Positions 1 through 10,830 of a stretch of DNA of 36,178 bases are shown in pieces. Below the pieces are notes generated by a model. The model saw only the letters and a program-made list of their open reading frames with translations. It made no database searches and was not told the DNA's origin. Both the position numbers and the translations under genes were made by a program. Source of the DNA: an uncultured Opitutia bacterium (GTDB taxonomy: Bacteria; Verrucomicrobiota; Verrucomicrobiia; Opitutales; Opitutaceae). Numbering within the stretch: the stretch's first letter is position 1; each line of letters opens with the position of its first letter. Where the stretch lies: the NCBI GenBank assembly GCA_903830425.1, contig CAIKTR010000090.1:1-36178 (forward strand), given 5' to 3'.

Positions 1-369
1 CAGAGCCGTGCCGCCGGGGGTGAAATTCATCTGGAAATCCCCCGCATCCACGGTCAGCAGCCGGTGCAGGCCCAGATTGCGGATGAGTTCGAGATTCCGC
101 GGGCCGACCCGCGCAAGCACCAGGCTGCCGGCGGGCGTGGCCCGCTTCAGGTCGAGCGCCGCGCCGGCCAGCACCCCGAGGAACGTGCTGTCCATGCTCG
201 TGCAATGCAGGAAATCGAACACGTAGCGCCGCTGGCCCTGCCGGAGCAGCTCCGCCATGAAATCCCGCAGGCAGGCGCTGTTCTGGAAACAGGCGCGCCC
301 GTCGATCCGCACCACCACGGGGTCGGAGTAGGCGTCGACGAGATAGGTGGGTTTGCTGGCTTCAGGCAT
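1..369 (-). CDS. STAS-domain anti-sigma factor antagonist, C-terminus cut by window start
   Basis: The frame is open from an ATG at 369 to the window edge, giving 123 residues without the C-terminus. The translation looks like a single STAS domain of the SpoIIAA/RsbV type: a hydrophobic first strand (PVVVRIDG, about 17-24), a central strand YVFDFLHCTSMDSTFLGVL (about 49-67) and a later segment LVLARVGPRNLELIRNLGL. In this family the serine after the aspartate of the D-S-[ST] motif is phosphorylated by a partner anti-sigma kinase; here that would be Ser61 in MDSTFLG. Unphosphorylated, such proteins bind the kinase and free a sigma factor or other partner. No kinase or sigma gene is visible, so the partner would be to the left or unlinked. 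It lies 71 bases downstream of acnA on the same strand and could share its transcript. The family call is fairly secure; the regulated process is unknown. Confidence 0.75.
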   Translation of the reverse strand, partial: MPEASKPTYLVDAYSDPVVVRIDGRACFQNSACLRDFMAELLRQGQRRYVFDFLHCTSMDSTFLGVLAGAALDLKRATPAGSLVLARVGPRNLELIRNLGLHRLLTVDAGDFQMNFTPGGTAL

Positions 370-440
370 GGGCTGGAGGGACGGGACGGCCGGCGGTGGG
401 CCGGGCCCGCGCAACGGTTCCACCCGGGACGAGGGAAAGG

Positions 441-3146
<2,706 letters not shown>

Positions 3147-3186
3147 CGCGGGGGGGCGGATTGTGGTGGGAGGAGAGGGCGAACGC

Positions 3187-3660
3187 TCAGCGGGCCAGGG
3201 CCGCCTTGATCGCCGCGAAATTCGGCAGGTCCTTCGGCGTCGCCGTCTGCTCGGCGTATTTGATCACGCCGTCCCGGCCGATGACAAACGCGGCCCGCGC
3301 GGAGGTGTCGCCCACGCCGGCCAGCATGGGGAAGAGCACGTCGTAGGCCTTCGTGGCCGTGCGGTTCAGGTCGCTGACCAGGGTGATGCCAATGTGGTTC
3401 GCCTTGGCCCAGGCCTCCTGGGCGAACGGGCTGTCGACGCTGATCGCGATGACGCTGGCGCCCAGCTGTTCGTACTCGCCGAGCCCGGCGGTCTGGTCGC
3501 ACAGCTCCTGGGTGCAGACGCCGGTGAACGCCAGGGGGAAGAACAGCAGGACCGTCTGCCGCTGGCCAAAATTGGCGCTCAGCGTGACGTCCTTGAGGCC
3601 GTCGGCGGACTTGGACTTGAGGGTGAAATCAGGGGCGCGGGTACCGGGAGCGAGAGGCAT
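3187..3660 (-). CDS. peroxiredoxin (AhpE/BCP-like thiol peroxidase)
   Basis: This 157-residue AhpC/TSA-fold protein is predicted to reduce peroxides in the cytoplasm. The active-site signature PLAFTGVCT lies at 42-50, with peroxidatic Cys49 in the PxxxTxxC pattern and a likely catalytic Arg122 in [12 protein letters not shown]. The overall sequence, including the PLAFTGVC core and the [13 protein letters not shown] strand, resembles AhpE. However, a second cysteine, Cys54, sits five residues after Cys49, the spacing used as the resolving cysteine in PrxQ/BCP proteins. The exact subclass is therefore unsettled. There is no signal peptide. It heads a minus-strand group with acnA and faces tyrS across a 228-base gap that holds an inverted repeat. 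The ATG at 3660 gives the expected short lead-in before APDFTL. Confidence 0.9.
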   Translation of the reverse strand: MPLAPGTRAPDFTLKSKSADGLKDVTLSANFGQRQTVLLFFPLAFTGVCTQELCDQTAGLGEYEQLGASVIAISVDSPFAQEAWAKANHIGITLVSDLNRTATKAYDVLFPMLAGVGDTSARAAFVIGRDGVIKYAEQTATPKDLPNFAAIKAALAR

Positions 3661-3731
3661 GGTGGAACGGGCTGGGACTGGGTGGTGGATGAGGACCGCG
3701 GCACCCCGGGGGGCGTCGCGGCGGAAGGCAA

Positions 3732-3796
3732 GAAATAGAACCTGCCGGGGCGCCGCGGCAAACCGTTTTTACGGAAAGAAGGCGTCATTCTATTTC
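3732..3796. repeat. inverted repeat with central hairpin in the peroxiredoxin/tyrS divergent gap
   Basis: In the largest gap of the window (3661-3888) the 9-base arm GAAATAGAA at 3732-3740 is matched by its exact reverse complement TTCTATTTC at 3788-3796. Between the arms lies a second small palindrome, CCGTTTTTACGG (3763-3774, 4-bp stem with TTTT loop). The arms are AT-rich in a GC-rich genome. On the minus strand the right arm contains TAGAAT (3787-3792), which resembles a -10 element for the peroxiredoxin gene, though I see no good -35 for it. An operator or overlapping promoter is plausible but unproven. Confidence 0.4.
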
Positions 3797-3848
3797 CCCG
3801 GTGCCGGCGATAAGCCGGACTGGTGGCCGGGCGCGCCCTACCTTCCCC

Positions 3849-3876
3849 TTGACCCACCCCCGCGGCCCGCAACTAT
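3849..3876 (+). promoter_or_regulatory. weak candidate promoter for tyrS
   Basis: TTGACC (3849-3854) is followed after 16 bases by AACTAT (3871-3876), just upstream of the tyrS ATG at 3889. The -35 match is good and the -10 match is poor. The implied 5' leader would be only a few bases, so the transcript would be nearly leaderless. Confidence 0.2.
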
Positions 3877-3888
3877 CCGGTCGTTCCC

Positions 3889-5166
3889 ATGACCCTCCTC
3901 GAAGACCTCCAATGGCGCGGCCTCTACGCCGATTGCACGGATCTCGCCGCGCTCACCCGGCGCCTCGCCGCCGGCCCGCTGACGCTGTACTGCGGCTTTG
4001 ATCCCACCGCGGACTCGCTGCACGTCGGCAACCTGGTCCCCCTCCTCGCCCTCCGCCGGTTCCAACTCGCCGGCCACCACCCGATTGCCCTCGCCGGCGG
4101 CGCCACCGGCATGGTCGGCGACCCCTCCGGAAAATCCGCCGAGCGCAACCTCCAGACGCCCGAGCAGGTCGCGCACAACATCGCCGCCATCAAGGAGCAG
4201 CTCGGCCGCTTCCTCGACTTCCGCGCCCCCGCCAATCCCGCCCGCCTGGTGGACAACTCCACCTGGACCGCCCCCCTGTCCTTCCTCGAGTTCCTCCGCG
4301 ACGTCGGCAAACATTTCTCGGTCAATGTCATGATCGCCAAGGACAGCGTCCGCTCCCGGCTCGAGGGCGAGGGCGGCATCAGCTACACCGAGTTCAGCTA
4401 CATGCTGCTGCAGGCGCACGACTTCCTGCACCTGCGCACCACCGCCGAGTGCGAGCTCCAGGTCGGCGCCACCGACCAGTGGGGCAACATCACCGCCGGC
4501 ACCGACCTGATCCGCAAGCAGCACGGCGGCCGCCTGACGGCGTGGGGCCTGGTCTTCCCGCTGCTGACCAAGGCCGACGGCACCAAGTACGGCAAATCCG
4601 CCAGCGGCGCCGTGTGGCTCGACGCCCGGCGCACGTCGCCGTACCGCTTCTATCAGTTCTTCGTCAACGCCGACGACGCCGACGTCGGCAAGCTGCTCCG
4701 CGTGCTCACCTTCCTCTCGCCGGCGGACATCACCGCGCTGGAGGCCGAGCAGGCGGCCAGTCCCGGCGGTCGCGCCGCCCAGCGGGCCCTCGCCCGCGAG
4801 CTCACCACCCTCGTGCACGGGGCCGACGCCCTCGCCGCAGCGGTCAAGGCCAGCGAGATTCTCTTCGGCGGCTCCCTCGACGGCGTCAGCGAAGCCCTCT
4901 TCAACGATGTGATCGGCGAACTCCCCGCCCGCACCCTCGACCGCGCCCTGCTCGGCGCCACCGCGCTGCCCGATCTGCTGGTGCAGGCCGGGCTCGCCCC
5001 CTCCAAGGGACAGGCCCGCAAGGACATCGAGGGCGGCGGCATCTACGTTAACAACGTCCGCGCCACGGAGAGCGGCCGCACCCTGACGCCGGCCGACCTG
5101 CTCTTCGGGCGGCACGTCCTGCTCCGCAAGGGCAAGCGGACGTACGCCGTCATTTCGGTCACCTGA
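3889..5166 (+). CDS. tyrS: tyrosine--tRNA ligase
   Basis: This 425-residue class I aminoacyl-tRNA synthetase charges tRNA-Tyr in the cytoplasm. The HIGH-type ATP-binding motif is HVGN at 45-48 (DSLHVGNLVPLL). The second signature is KYGKS at 233-237, the usual TyrS form of KMSKS. The tyrosine-binding region YTEFSYMLLQAHDF and the QVGATDQWGNITAG motif (191-204) are typical. The C-terminus carries an S4 RNA-binding domain (DLLVQAGLAPSKGQARKDI onward). Length agrees with bacterial TyrS. The start ATG gives the standard N-terminus (LEDLQWRGLYADCTD). It is followed after 32 bases by a phospholipase D-family gene on the same strand, probably in one operon. No T-box or other leader structure is seen upstream. 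Confidence 0.97.
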   Translation: MTLLEDLQWRGLYADCTDLAALTRRLAAGPLTLYCGFDPTADSLHVGNLVPLLALRRFQLAGHHPIALAGGATGMVGDPSGKSAERNLQTPEQVAHNIAAIKEQLGRFLDFRAPANPARLVDNSTWTAPLSFLEFLRDVGKHFSVNVMIAKDSVRSRLEGEGGISYTEFSYMLLQAHDFLHLRTTAECELQVGATDQWGNITAGTDLIRKQHGGRLTAWGLVFPLLTKADGTKYGKSASGAVWLDARRTSPYRFYQFFVNADDADVGKLLRVLTFLSPADITALEAEQAASPGGRAAQRALARELTTLVHGADALAAAVKASEILFGGSLDGVSEALFNDVIGELPARTLDRALLGATALPDLLVQAGLAPSKGQARKDIEGGGIYVNNVRATESGRTLTPADLLFGRHVLLRKGKRTYAVISVT

Positions 5167-5198
5167 GCCAGCCGGCGCCGTCCGCCCGGATCACCGCC

Positions 5199-6350
5199 AT
5201 GGCGCCCGCCGCATCCTTCCCGGATTCGCCACCCGCCCCCCGCTGGCTGGCCACCGGCGCGGAAGCCTACCGCCGCATGCTCCAGGCCCTCGCCGCGGCC
5301 CAGTCGTCCATCCGCCTTGAATACTACATCTACCGCGACGACGAAGCGGGGGGGCAGTTCCGCGCGGCGCTGACCGCTGCGGCCCGGCGGGGCGTCCGCG
5401 TGCAGGTGCTGCTCGATGCCTTCGGCTCCTCCGCCCTGCCCACCGGGTACTGGCAGGAATTGGTACAAAGCGGCGGTCAGGTCCGCTCGTTCAATCCCCT
5501 CACCTGGCGGCTGTTCGCCCTGCGCAACCACCGCAAGCTCCTGCTCATCGACGATACGCTCGCGTTCATCGGCGGGTTCAACATCGGCGACGAATACGCG
5601 GGCGATGGCATCACCCGGGGCTGGCGCGACCTGGGCCTGGAGCTGGCGACCCCGGTCGCGCTCCGCCCGCTGGCCGCCGCGTTCGACCGCATGTTTGGCG
5701 CGTCGAGCCTCCGCCACCGGATGTTTCAGCGCCTGCGGCGCCCGTGGCGGCGCCCGCGCGCCGCCGGACAGCGCTGCGCGGTGCTGCTGAGCGGGCCGCG
5801 CCTCGGTCACAATCCCTTTCGGGCCAACCTGCTCCGGCTGCTCAAAAAGGCCCGCCACGTGCAGATCATCTCGAGCTACTTTCTGCCCAGCTTCCGCCTG
5901 CGCCAGGCGCTCCGCCAGGTGGTGCGGCGCGGGGGCACGGTGGACCTGCTGCTCGCCGGAAAAAGCGACGTGCCCCTCGCCCACCTCGCCGGGCGCTCGC
6001 GTTATGGCATGCTGCTCAAGGCCGGCGTCCGCATCTGGGAGTACCAGCCCCAGGTCCTCCACTCGAAGCTCGCGATCGTCGACCACACCGTGTTCGTGGG
6101 CTCGTCCAACCTCGACACCCGCTCCTTCGGCATCAACTACGAGCTCATGGTGCGCTTTGACGACGCCCCGCTGGCGGCGGACGGCCGCGGCCTGTTCGCC
6201 GCCGATCAGCGCCTGGCCCGCGAGATCACCTACCGCGACTGGCGCCAAAGCCAGACCTGGCACCTGCGGCTGCGCGGAATGTGGGCCGCCTTCCTGCTGA
6301 CCAAGGTCGACCCGTGGCTGGCCCACGTCCAGCTCCGCACCTTCTCCTGA
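5199..6350 (+). CDS. cardiolipin synthase-like phospholipase D family protein
   Basis: The 383-residue protein has two HKD phosphatidyltransferase motifs. The first is in NHRKLLLIDD (His111, Lys113, Asp118) followed by FIGGFNIGDEY. The second is in LHSKLAIVDHTVFVGSSNLD (His288, Lys290, Asp295). The order and the GG/GS-x-N residues after each motif match cardiolipin synthases of the ClsB/ClsC kind, which join two phospholipids, or phosphatidylglycerol with another donor, at the inner membrane. Unlike classic ClsA there are no N-terminal transmembrane segments, so it would be a peripheral or soluble enzyme. It lies 32 bases after tyrS. The ATG at 5199 precedes the first recognisable strand (SIRLEYYIYRDD) by about 35 residues. 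A different PLD-family activity cannot be excluded. Confidence 0.85.
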   Translation: MAPAASFPDSPPAPRWLATGAEAYRRMLQALAAAQSSIRLEYYIYRDDEAGGQFRAALTAAARRGVRVQVLLDAFGSSALPTGYWQELVQSGGQVRSFNPLTWRLFALRNHRKLLLIDDTLAFIGGFNIGDEYAGDGITRGWRDLGLELATPVALRPLAAAFDRMFGASSLRHRMFQRLRRPWRRPRAAGQRCAVLLSGPRLGHNPFRANLLRLLKKARHVQIISSYFLPSFRLRQALRQVVRRGGTVDLLLAGKSDVPLAHLAGRSRYGMLLKAGVRIWEYQPQVLHSKLAIVDHTVFVGSSNLDTRSFGINYELMVRFDDAPLAADGRGLFAADQRLAREITYRDWRQSQTWHLRLRGMWAAFLLTKVDPWLAHVQLRTFS

Positions 6351-6423
6351 ACCCGGTGCGGTCCCCCGCGGCCGCCGCAGAACAGCTTGGCAAATGCCGT
6401 TTCCCGGGAATGCTCCCCCTCGG

Positions 6424-7695
6424 ATGAAACTCTTCCGCTGCGCGGCCTGGCTGGGCCTCCTGCTCGCGCTGGGTCGCCTCGCCGCCGCCGAGCCCGTGGC
6501 CGCCGACCCCTTCCCGCGGACCCGGCAACTGCTGGCGTCCGGCCAGCCCGTCCGGATCGTCTGCTTCGGTGACAGCATCACGGGCGTCTATTACCATAGC
6601 GGCGGCCGCCGCGCCTGGTGCGATCTGGTCGGCCTCGGCCTGCGGCAGCTCTACCCGCACGCCCGCCCCGAGCTGATCAACGCCGGCCTCAGCGGCAACA
6701 CGTCCGCCGATGCCCTGCGCCGCCTGGCAGCCGACGTGCTGCGGCACCAGCCCCAGCTCGTCGTGGTCATGTTCGGCATGAACGACGTGGCCCGCGCCAC
6801 GCCCGAGGATTATCGCGCCAATCTCCGCCAGATCGTGCAGCAGGTTCAGCAGCGCAATGCGGAGGTCATGCTCCTCACGCCCAACTGCGTGTCGCCCGAG
6901 GATCCGCTCCGCCCCCTCTGGAAGGTGGCCGACTACGCCCAGATCACCCGCGAGGTCGGCCGCGAACTGCAGGTGCCGGTGACCGACACCTTCCGCGCCT
7001 TCCAATCCGTCCAGGCCGTGGACCACCGGGCCTGGCTGGGGCTCATGAGCGACGCCATTCATCCCAATATGCGCGGCCACAAGCTGCTCGCCGAGGAGGT
7101 GGTCCAGACGCTGACCGGCCAACGCGTCCGCCTCGGCGACCTGCCCCCGCTCCAGCCCGGCCTGCCCCGGCTGCTGGCGCGCCTGCGGGCCCGGGAGCCG
7201 GCGCGCATCGTCGCGATGAAGCCCTACGATCTCCTGATCGGCCCGGCCCTGCGGACGATCTTTCCCGACGCCCAAGTGGAAGTCACCGCCTGGGACCCCG
7301 CCGGGAAGTCCCTCGCGGACCTCGAGGTCCAGGCCAAGAGCCTGGGTTGGGCGAAATACCGCGAGCAGCCCGGCCTCGCCCGGCCCGACCTCTTCGTCGT
7401 GGCCGTGCCGGCAGGGGCGCTGGCCGCCTCCGACCCCCAGTTCTTCCATGCCTACACCTGGATCATCAACTGGTCGCTCAGCTTCGACCCGCGGGATTGG
7501 AACGCGCTGGTGATCCTCCCGTCGGTCGCCCAGCCGGACCAGAATCCGGCCCAGCTCGCCGCCGAGCAGCTCGCGCGCGAGGTCATCCTCGGCCAGGATG
7601 TGCCCTGGCTCCAGCGCCAGCCCCGGGACGCGGCCCCGGCGGCTGAGCTCCTGAGGCGGGAGCTGGCGGCGCTGCTCACCGCGCCACCCTCGTGA
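6424..7695 (+). CDS. secreted SGNH/GDSL hydrolase with degenerate second SGNH-like domain
   Basis: From the ATG at 6424 the protein has 423 residues and begins with a clear signal peptide (KLFRC, hydrophobic core AAWLGLLLALGRLAAA). An in-frame ATG at 6394 would put ten polar residues in front, so 6424 is preferred. The first domain has all four SGNH blocks: GDSIT with Ser51, Gly88 in NAGLSGN, Asn120 in GMND, and Asp210/His213 in SDAIHP. Such enzymes are esterases or carbohydrate deacetylases; the substrate cannot be read from sequence. Residues about 240-423 resemble a second SGNH fold (RIVAMKPYDLLIGPAL, then LADLEVQAKSLGW, then PDLFVVAVPAG) with the nucleophile motif missing. The protein is likely periplasmic or exported. 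It follows the phospholipase D gene by 73 bases and converges with opcA across a 30-base gap containing a small CGCC/GGCG inverted repeat. Confidence 0.88.
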   Translation: MKLFRCAAWLGLLLALGRLAAAEPVAADPFPRTRQLLASGQPVRIVCFGDSITGVYYHSGGRRAWCDLVGLGLRQLYPHARPELINAGLSGNTSADALRRLAADVLRHQPQLVVVMFGMNDVARATPEDYRANLRQIVQQVQQRNAEVMLLTPNCVSPEDPLRPLWKVADYAQITREVGRELQVPVTDTFRAFQSVQAVDHRAWLGLMSDAIHPNMRGHKLLAEEVVQTLTGQRVRLGDLPPLQPGLPRLLARLRAREPARIVAMKPYDLLIGPALRTIFPDAQVEVTAWDPAGKSLADLEVQAKSLGWAKYREQPGLARPDLFVVAVPAGALAASDPQFFHAYTWIINWSLSFDPRDWNALVILPSVAQPDQNPAQLAAEQLAREVILGQDVPWLQRQPRDAAPAAELLRRELAALLTAPPS

Positions 7696-7725
7696 GTCCG
7701 GCCACGCCCCGGGCGCGGTGCGGTC

Positions 7726-8712
7726 TCAGAAAAACATGGCCTGGCTCAGCGCCTCCTCGGGCGCCAGCAGGCTGGCGGCGGCCGGCAGCGTCGTGCGGCC
7801 CGTGCCAAAATTCGCCTCGAACCGGGCCGTGCCGCGGGCGAGCTCGCCCTGCCAGGCAAACGTCTTCCGGCCGTCCGCGTAGGTGAAGTCCACGGCCAGG
7901 CTGCCGGCCGCCCCGGCCGCCAGCGGCGCGAGTGAAAATGCGGCCGCCAGCGGACCGCACCGGCTGAGCCGGTCCCGCAGCCACGCCAGCAGACAGCGCG
8001 CCTCGGCGGCCTGGGGCGCGGCAAACGCCACCGCCACCGCCTGCAGCCCCGCACCCAATTGGTCCTGCGGGTAGCGGCTGAGAAACTGCCCGATGCTCTG
8101 CCGAATCGGCAGCATCCGGGCGTACGCCAGGTCGCGCAGGGCCTCGGGCCGGGGCCACGGATAGCTCAGCGCGTCGGCCGGGGCGATGGCACTGTCGATC
8201 AGCACCCGCTTCGCCCGCGTCAGCAGGTAGGTGTAGTCGGCGAGCTTGTTGTTCGCCGAAAACCGGTGCGCCCAGTAATACAGCGGCAGATCGGCCGAGA
8301 GGCAGATCGACACCTGGTTCTCCAGGAAACGCCGCGCGCACCGCGGATAGCTCAGCATCACGAACTCCACGCAGCGCTGGTCGCCCTTCGACTTCCCGAG
8401 GTGACACTCGCCGTAGATCTTGGCCCGCATCTCGGTGACGCCCTGGTCCTCGGCCAGGGGGCAGAGGACCACCACCCGGCTGGGGTAGCGCTTGGAAAAT
8501 TCCCCGGCGGTGCGGAACTGCGCCGCGGCATCCTCCGCGGTGGTGTGCAGGCCGAGGTGCAGCACGAAGTTCACCTGCGTGGCCTTCGCCGTGTCGGCCG
8601 CGGGGGCGGGGCTGCCGGCCGCCGCGGTGTCCGTCCACATCTGGCCCAGCGACGTGGCAATCGCGGCCACGGGCACCTCCATGCCGGGGAGCACGTCGAA
8701 AATGTCAGGCAT
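7726..8712 (-). CDS. opcA: glucose-6-phosphate dehydrogenase assembly protein OpcA
   Basis: This 328-residue protein lies directly downstream of zwf, with 23 bases between them. It resembles OpcA, described in cyanobacteria and actinobacteria as needed for G6PDH assembly or activation. Recognisable stretches are the region around FVLHLGLHTTAEDA, then YPSRVVVLCPLAED, the middle block IYGECHLGKSKGDQRC, and SADLPLYYWAHRF. The frame is open further upstream, but the ATG at 8712 is chosen: upstream of it the translation turns arginine- and proline-rich and overlaps zwf. The C-terminal third is variable. No catalytic motif is expected, since the role is that of a chaperone-like activator. Pairing with zwf makes the assignment strong, although I have not aligned it. 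Confidence 0.85.
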   Translation of the reverse strand: MPDIFDVLPGMEVPVAAIATSLGQMWTDTAAAGSPAPAADTAKATQVNFVLHLGLHTTAEDAAAQFRTAGEFSKRYPSRVVVLCPLAEDQGVTEMRAKIYGECHLGKSKGDQRCVEFVMLSYPRCARRFLENQVSICLSADLPLYYWAHRFSANNKLADYTYLLTRAKRVLIDSAIAPADALSYPWPRPEALRDLAYARMLPIRQSIGQFLSRYPQDQLGAGLQAVAVAFAAPQAAEARCLLAWLRDRLSRCGPLAAAFSLAPLAAGAAGSLAVDFTYADGRKTFAWQGELARGTARFEANFGTGRTTLPAAASLLAPEEALSQAMFF

Positions 8713-8735
8713 CGGAGGACGGCGGGAAGGCGCGG

Positions 8736-10274
8736 TTACGGTTGCCGCCAGAGGTGGCCGTGCCGCGCGAGCAGCGCGTCCCCGCTGGCGGGCCCCCACG
8801 AACCCGCCGCGTAGCGGTCCAGGCCCTCGGCGCCGGCCGCGGCCCAGGCCGCGAGCACCGGCGTGTAGAGTTTCCACGAGGTCTCGGCCTCGTCGCCGCG
8901 GATGAAGAGCGTGCCGTCCCCGATCATGGCGTCGAGCACCAGCCGCTCGTAGGCCTCCGGCGTGTTCGAGCCGAAGGTCGTGGAATACCGGAAGCTCATC
9001 TTGACCGGCTGGGTGCGGGTCTCGAGGCCGGGGATCTTGGTGTTGAGGACGAGGCTGAGCCCCTCGTCCGGCTGAAGCTGAAAGGCGAGCGTGTTGGCGG
9101 CGAGGTCGAACCCCCCGCTCTCGGCAAACAGGGTCCCGGGCGGGCGCTTGAAGTTGATCGCGATCTCGGAGACGCGCCGGGCCATGCGCTTGCCCGAGCG
9201 GAGGTAGAACGGCACCCCCTGCCAGCGCCAGTTGTTGATCGACAGCCGGATGGCGGCGTAGGTCTCGGTGGTGGAGCCGGGGGCGATCCCCTCCTCCTCC
9301 ACATAGCCCGCCACGGCCTTCCCGCCCGTCATGCCGGCGGCATACTGCGCGCGGGCCACGTCGCCGCCGGCCACGAGGCTGAGCGGCTGGATCGCCTTGA
9401 GCACCTTCACCTTCTCATCGCGGATCGCCTCCGCCGCGTAGGAGCCGGGCGGTTCCATCGCGGTGAGCGCGACCAGCTGCATCGTGTGGTTCTGGATCAT
9501 GTCCCGCAGGCACCCGCTCTGCTCGTAATACCCGCCGCGGGAGCCCACCCCGCCCTCCTCCGCGACAGTGATCTGGACGCTGTCGATGAAGTTCCGATTC
9601 CAGAGCGGCTCAAAGATCGCGTTGGCGAAGCGCTGCACCAGGAGGTCCTGCACGGTCTCCTTTCCGAGATAATGGTCGATGCGGTACACCTGGTGCTCCG
9701 CGAACACCCCGCGAATCGTCGTGTTCAGCTCCAGCGCCGAGCCGAGGTCGCGGCCAAAGGGCTTCTCGATGATGACCTTCGCATGGTGGTCCTGCCCGAG
9801 GTACTTCCCGGCCAGGCCGGAGGCGCCGAGGTGGCGCAGGATGGGCGCAAACACCGACGGCGGCGTGGAAATATAGAACAGCGGCTGCACCTCGCGGCCG
9901 ATTCGCTGCTCAATCGCGGTGAGCTGCGCGGCCAAGCGGACGAAGGCCGCCGGCTCGTCGTAGTCGCCCGCCACGTAGGTCGTGCGGGCGGCAATGCGGC
10001 CCCAGTCGTCGGGGTTCAGCTCGCGGCGGGAGAACTCCCGGACCGCATCCTTCGCCAGCGCCCGGAAGTTCTCATCGGAAATGGCCTTGCGGCCGAAGCC
10101 CACGAGGTGGAAGTCGGCCGGCAGGAGCCCGTCCACGCTGAGGTTGTACACCGCCGGGATCAGCTTGCGCGCGGTCAGGTCGCCGGAGGCGCCGAAGATG
10201 ACGACGACGGTCGGCGGGGCTCCCCGATGCTTGCTGAGTCCCTGGAGAAACGGATGACGCGGGGTGTCGGCCAT
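8736..10274 (-). CDS. zwf: glucose-6-phosphate 1-dehydrogenase
   Basis: This 512-residue enzyme oxidises glucose 6-phosphate to 6-phosphogluconolactone with NAD(P)+, the entry to the oxidative pentose phosphate pathway and the main NADPH source. The nucleotide-binding motif GASGDLTARKL begins at residue 28. The substrate-binding region IIEKPFG (168-174) and the G6PDH signature RIDHYLGKE (198-206) are present, followed by FANAIFEPLWNRNFID. Length is normal. Open frame continues upstream to 10430, but the ATG at 10274 gives the usual N-terminus about 20 residues before the Rossmann strand, and the upstream extension overlaps yraN with low-quality arginine-rich sequence. Gene order is yraN, zwf, opcA on one strand with gaps of 52 and 23 bases, so all three are probably co-transcribed. 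Confidence 0.97.
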   Translation of the reverse strand: MADTPRHPFLQGLSKHRGAPPTVVVIFGASGDLTARKLIPAVYNLSVDGLLPADFHLVGFGRKAISDENFRALAKDAVREFSRRELNPDDWGRIAARTTYVAGDYDEPAAFVRLAAQLTAIEQRIGREVQPLFYISTPPSVFAPILRHLGASGLAGKYLGQDHHAKVIIEKPFGRDLGSALELNTTIRGVFAEHQVYRIDHYLGKETVQDLLVQRFANAIFEPLWNRNFIDSVQITVAEEGGVGSRGGYYEQSGCLRDMIQNHTMQLVALTAMEPPGSYAAEAIRDEKVKVLKAIQPLSLVAGGDVARAQYAAGMTGGKAVAGYVEEEGIAPGSTTETYAAIRLSINNWRWQGVPFYLRSGKRMARRVSEIAINFKRPPGTLFAESGGFDLAANTLAFQLQPDEGLSLVLNTKIPGLETRTQPVKMSFRYSTTFGSNTPEAYERLVLDAMIGDGTLFIRGDEAETSWKLYTPVLAAWAAAGAEGLDRYAAGSWGPASGDALLARHGHLWRQP

Positions 10275-10326
10275 GGCGGCGCGAAGTCTCGGCCAGCCCC
10301 GGCGCGCGCGGCAAGGGAAATGCGGG

Positions 10327-10767
10327 TCATCCGGTGTAGAGCTTCGGGAACAGCGGGATATTTTCGAAGTGCCGCACCTCCGGGGGCGCCCCCGCCGCGT
10401 CCGCGGCCGGCAGGGCCACCTCGACCACATCCAGCCGGAAGGTGCGCGGCCGCCGGGGCAGCTGCGCGAGGTAGGACTGGCAGGCGCGGCGCAGGGCGCG
10501 CCTTTTCCGGACGGTCACGGCATAATAACCCGGCACCCGCGCCCCGACGGCCCGCGTCTTCACCTCGACAAACACCAGGATCTCGCCGTCGCGGCAGACC
10601 AGGTCGATCTCCGCCCGCCGGTCGCGGGGCGAGCGCCAGTTGCGCGCCACGAGGGCATACCCGCATTCGCGCCGCAGGAAGTCCGCCGCCAGTTGCTCCC
10701 CGCGGGCGCCGCGGTCCGCCGCGCCCGCACCCCGGCCAAGAAAAAGTTGCCTGAGCCAGCGGAGCAT
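10327..10767 (-). CDS. YraN family (UPF0102) endonuclease-like protein
   Basis: This 146-residue protein has the YraN/UPF0102 arrangement, a restriction-endonuclease-like fold. It starts with G..GE..AA.FL....GY.LVARNWR (about 20-45). The metal-binding core follows: AEIDLV (Glu53, Asp55) and [10 protein letters not shown] (Glu68, Lys70). After that comes a basic stretch [10 protein letters not shown] and a strand FRLDVVEV. The usual GEIDLI reads RAEIDLV here, a conservative change. The biological role of YraN is not well established; links to DNA processing have been proposed from the fold and domain relatives. It is the first gene of the yraN-zwf-opcA run and is divergent from the GAF-ATPase gene across 100 bases. 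Confidence 0.88.
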   Translation of the reverse strand: MLRWLRQLFLGRGAGAADRGARGEQLAADFLRRECGYALVARNWRSPRDRRAEIDLVCRDGEILVFVEVKTRAVGARVPGYYAVTVRKRRALRRACQSYLAQLPRRPRTFRLDVVEVALPAADAAGAPPEVRHFENIPLFPKLYTG

Positions 10768-10830
10768 AAAATTTGCAACTCGCGGCCGTCCGCGTGTGCT
10801 TTCTCATTGCGGGGCTGGGACTGGGCTGAC

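Noticed and set aside
10275-10430. Upstream extension of zwf by 52 codons
   Set aside because: The extension runs into yraN and is Arg/Cys-rich; the ATG at 10274 gives the normal G6PDH N-terminus.
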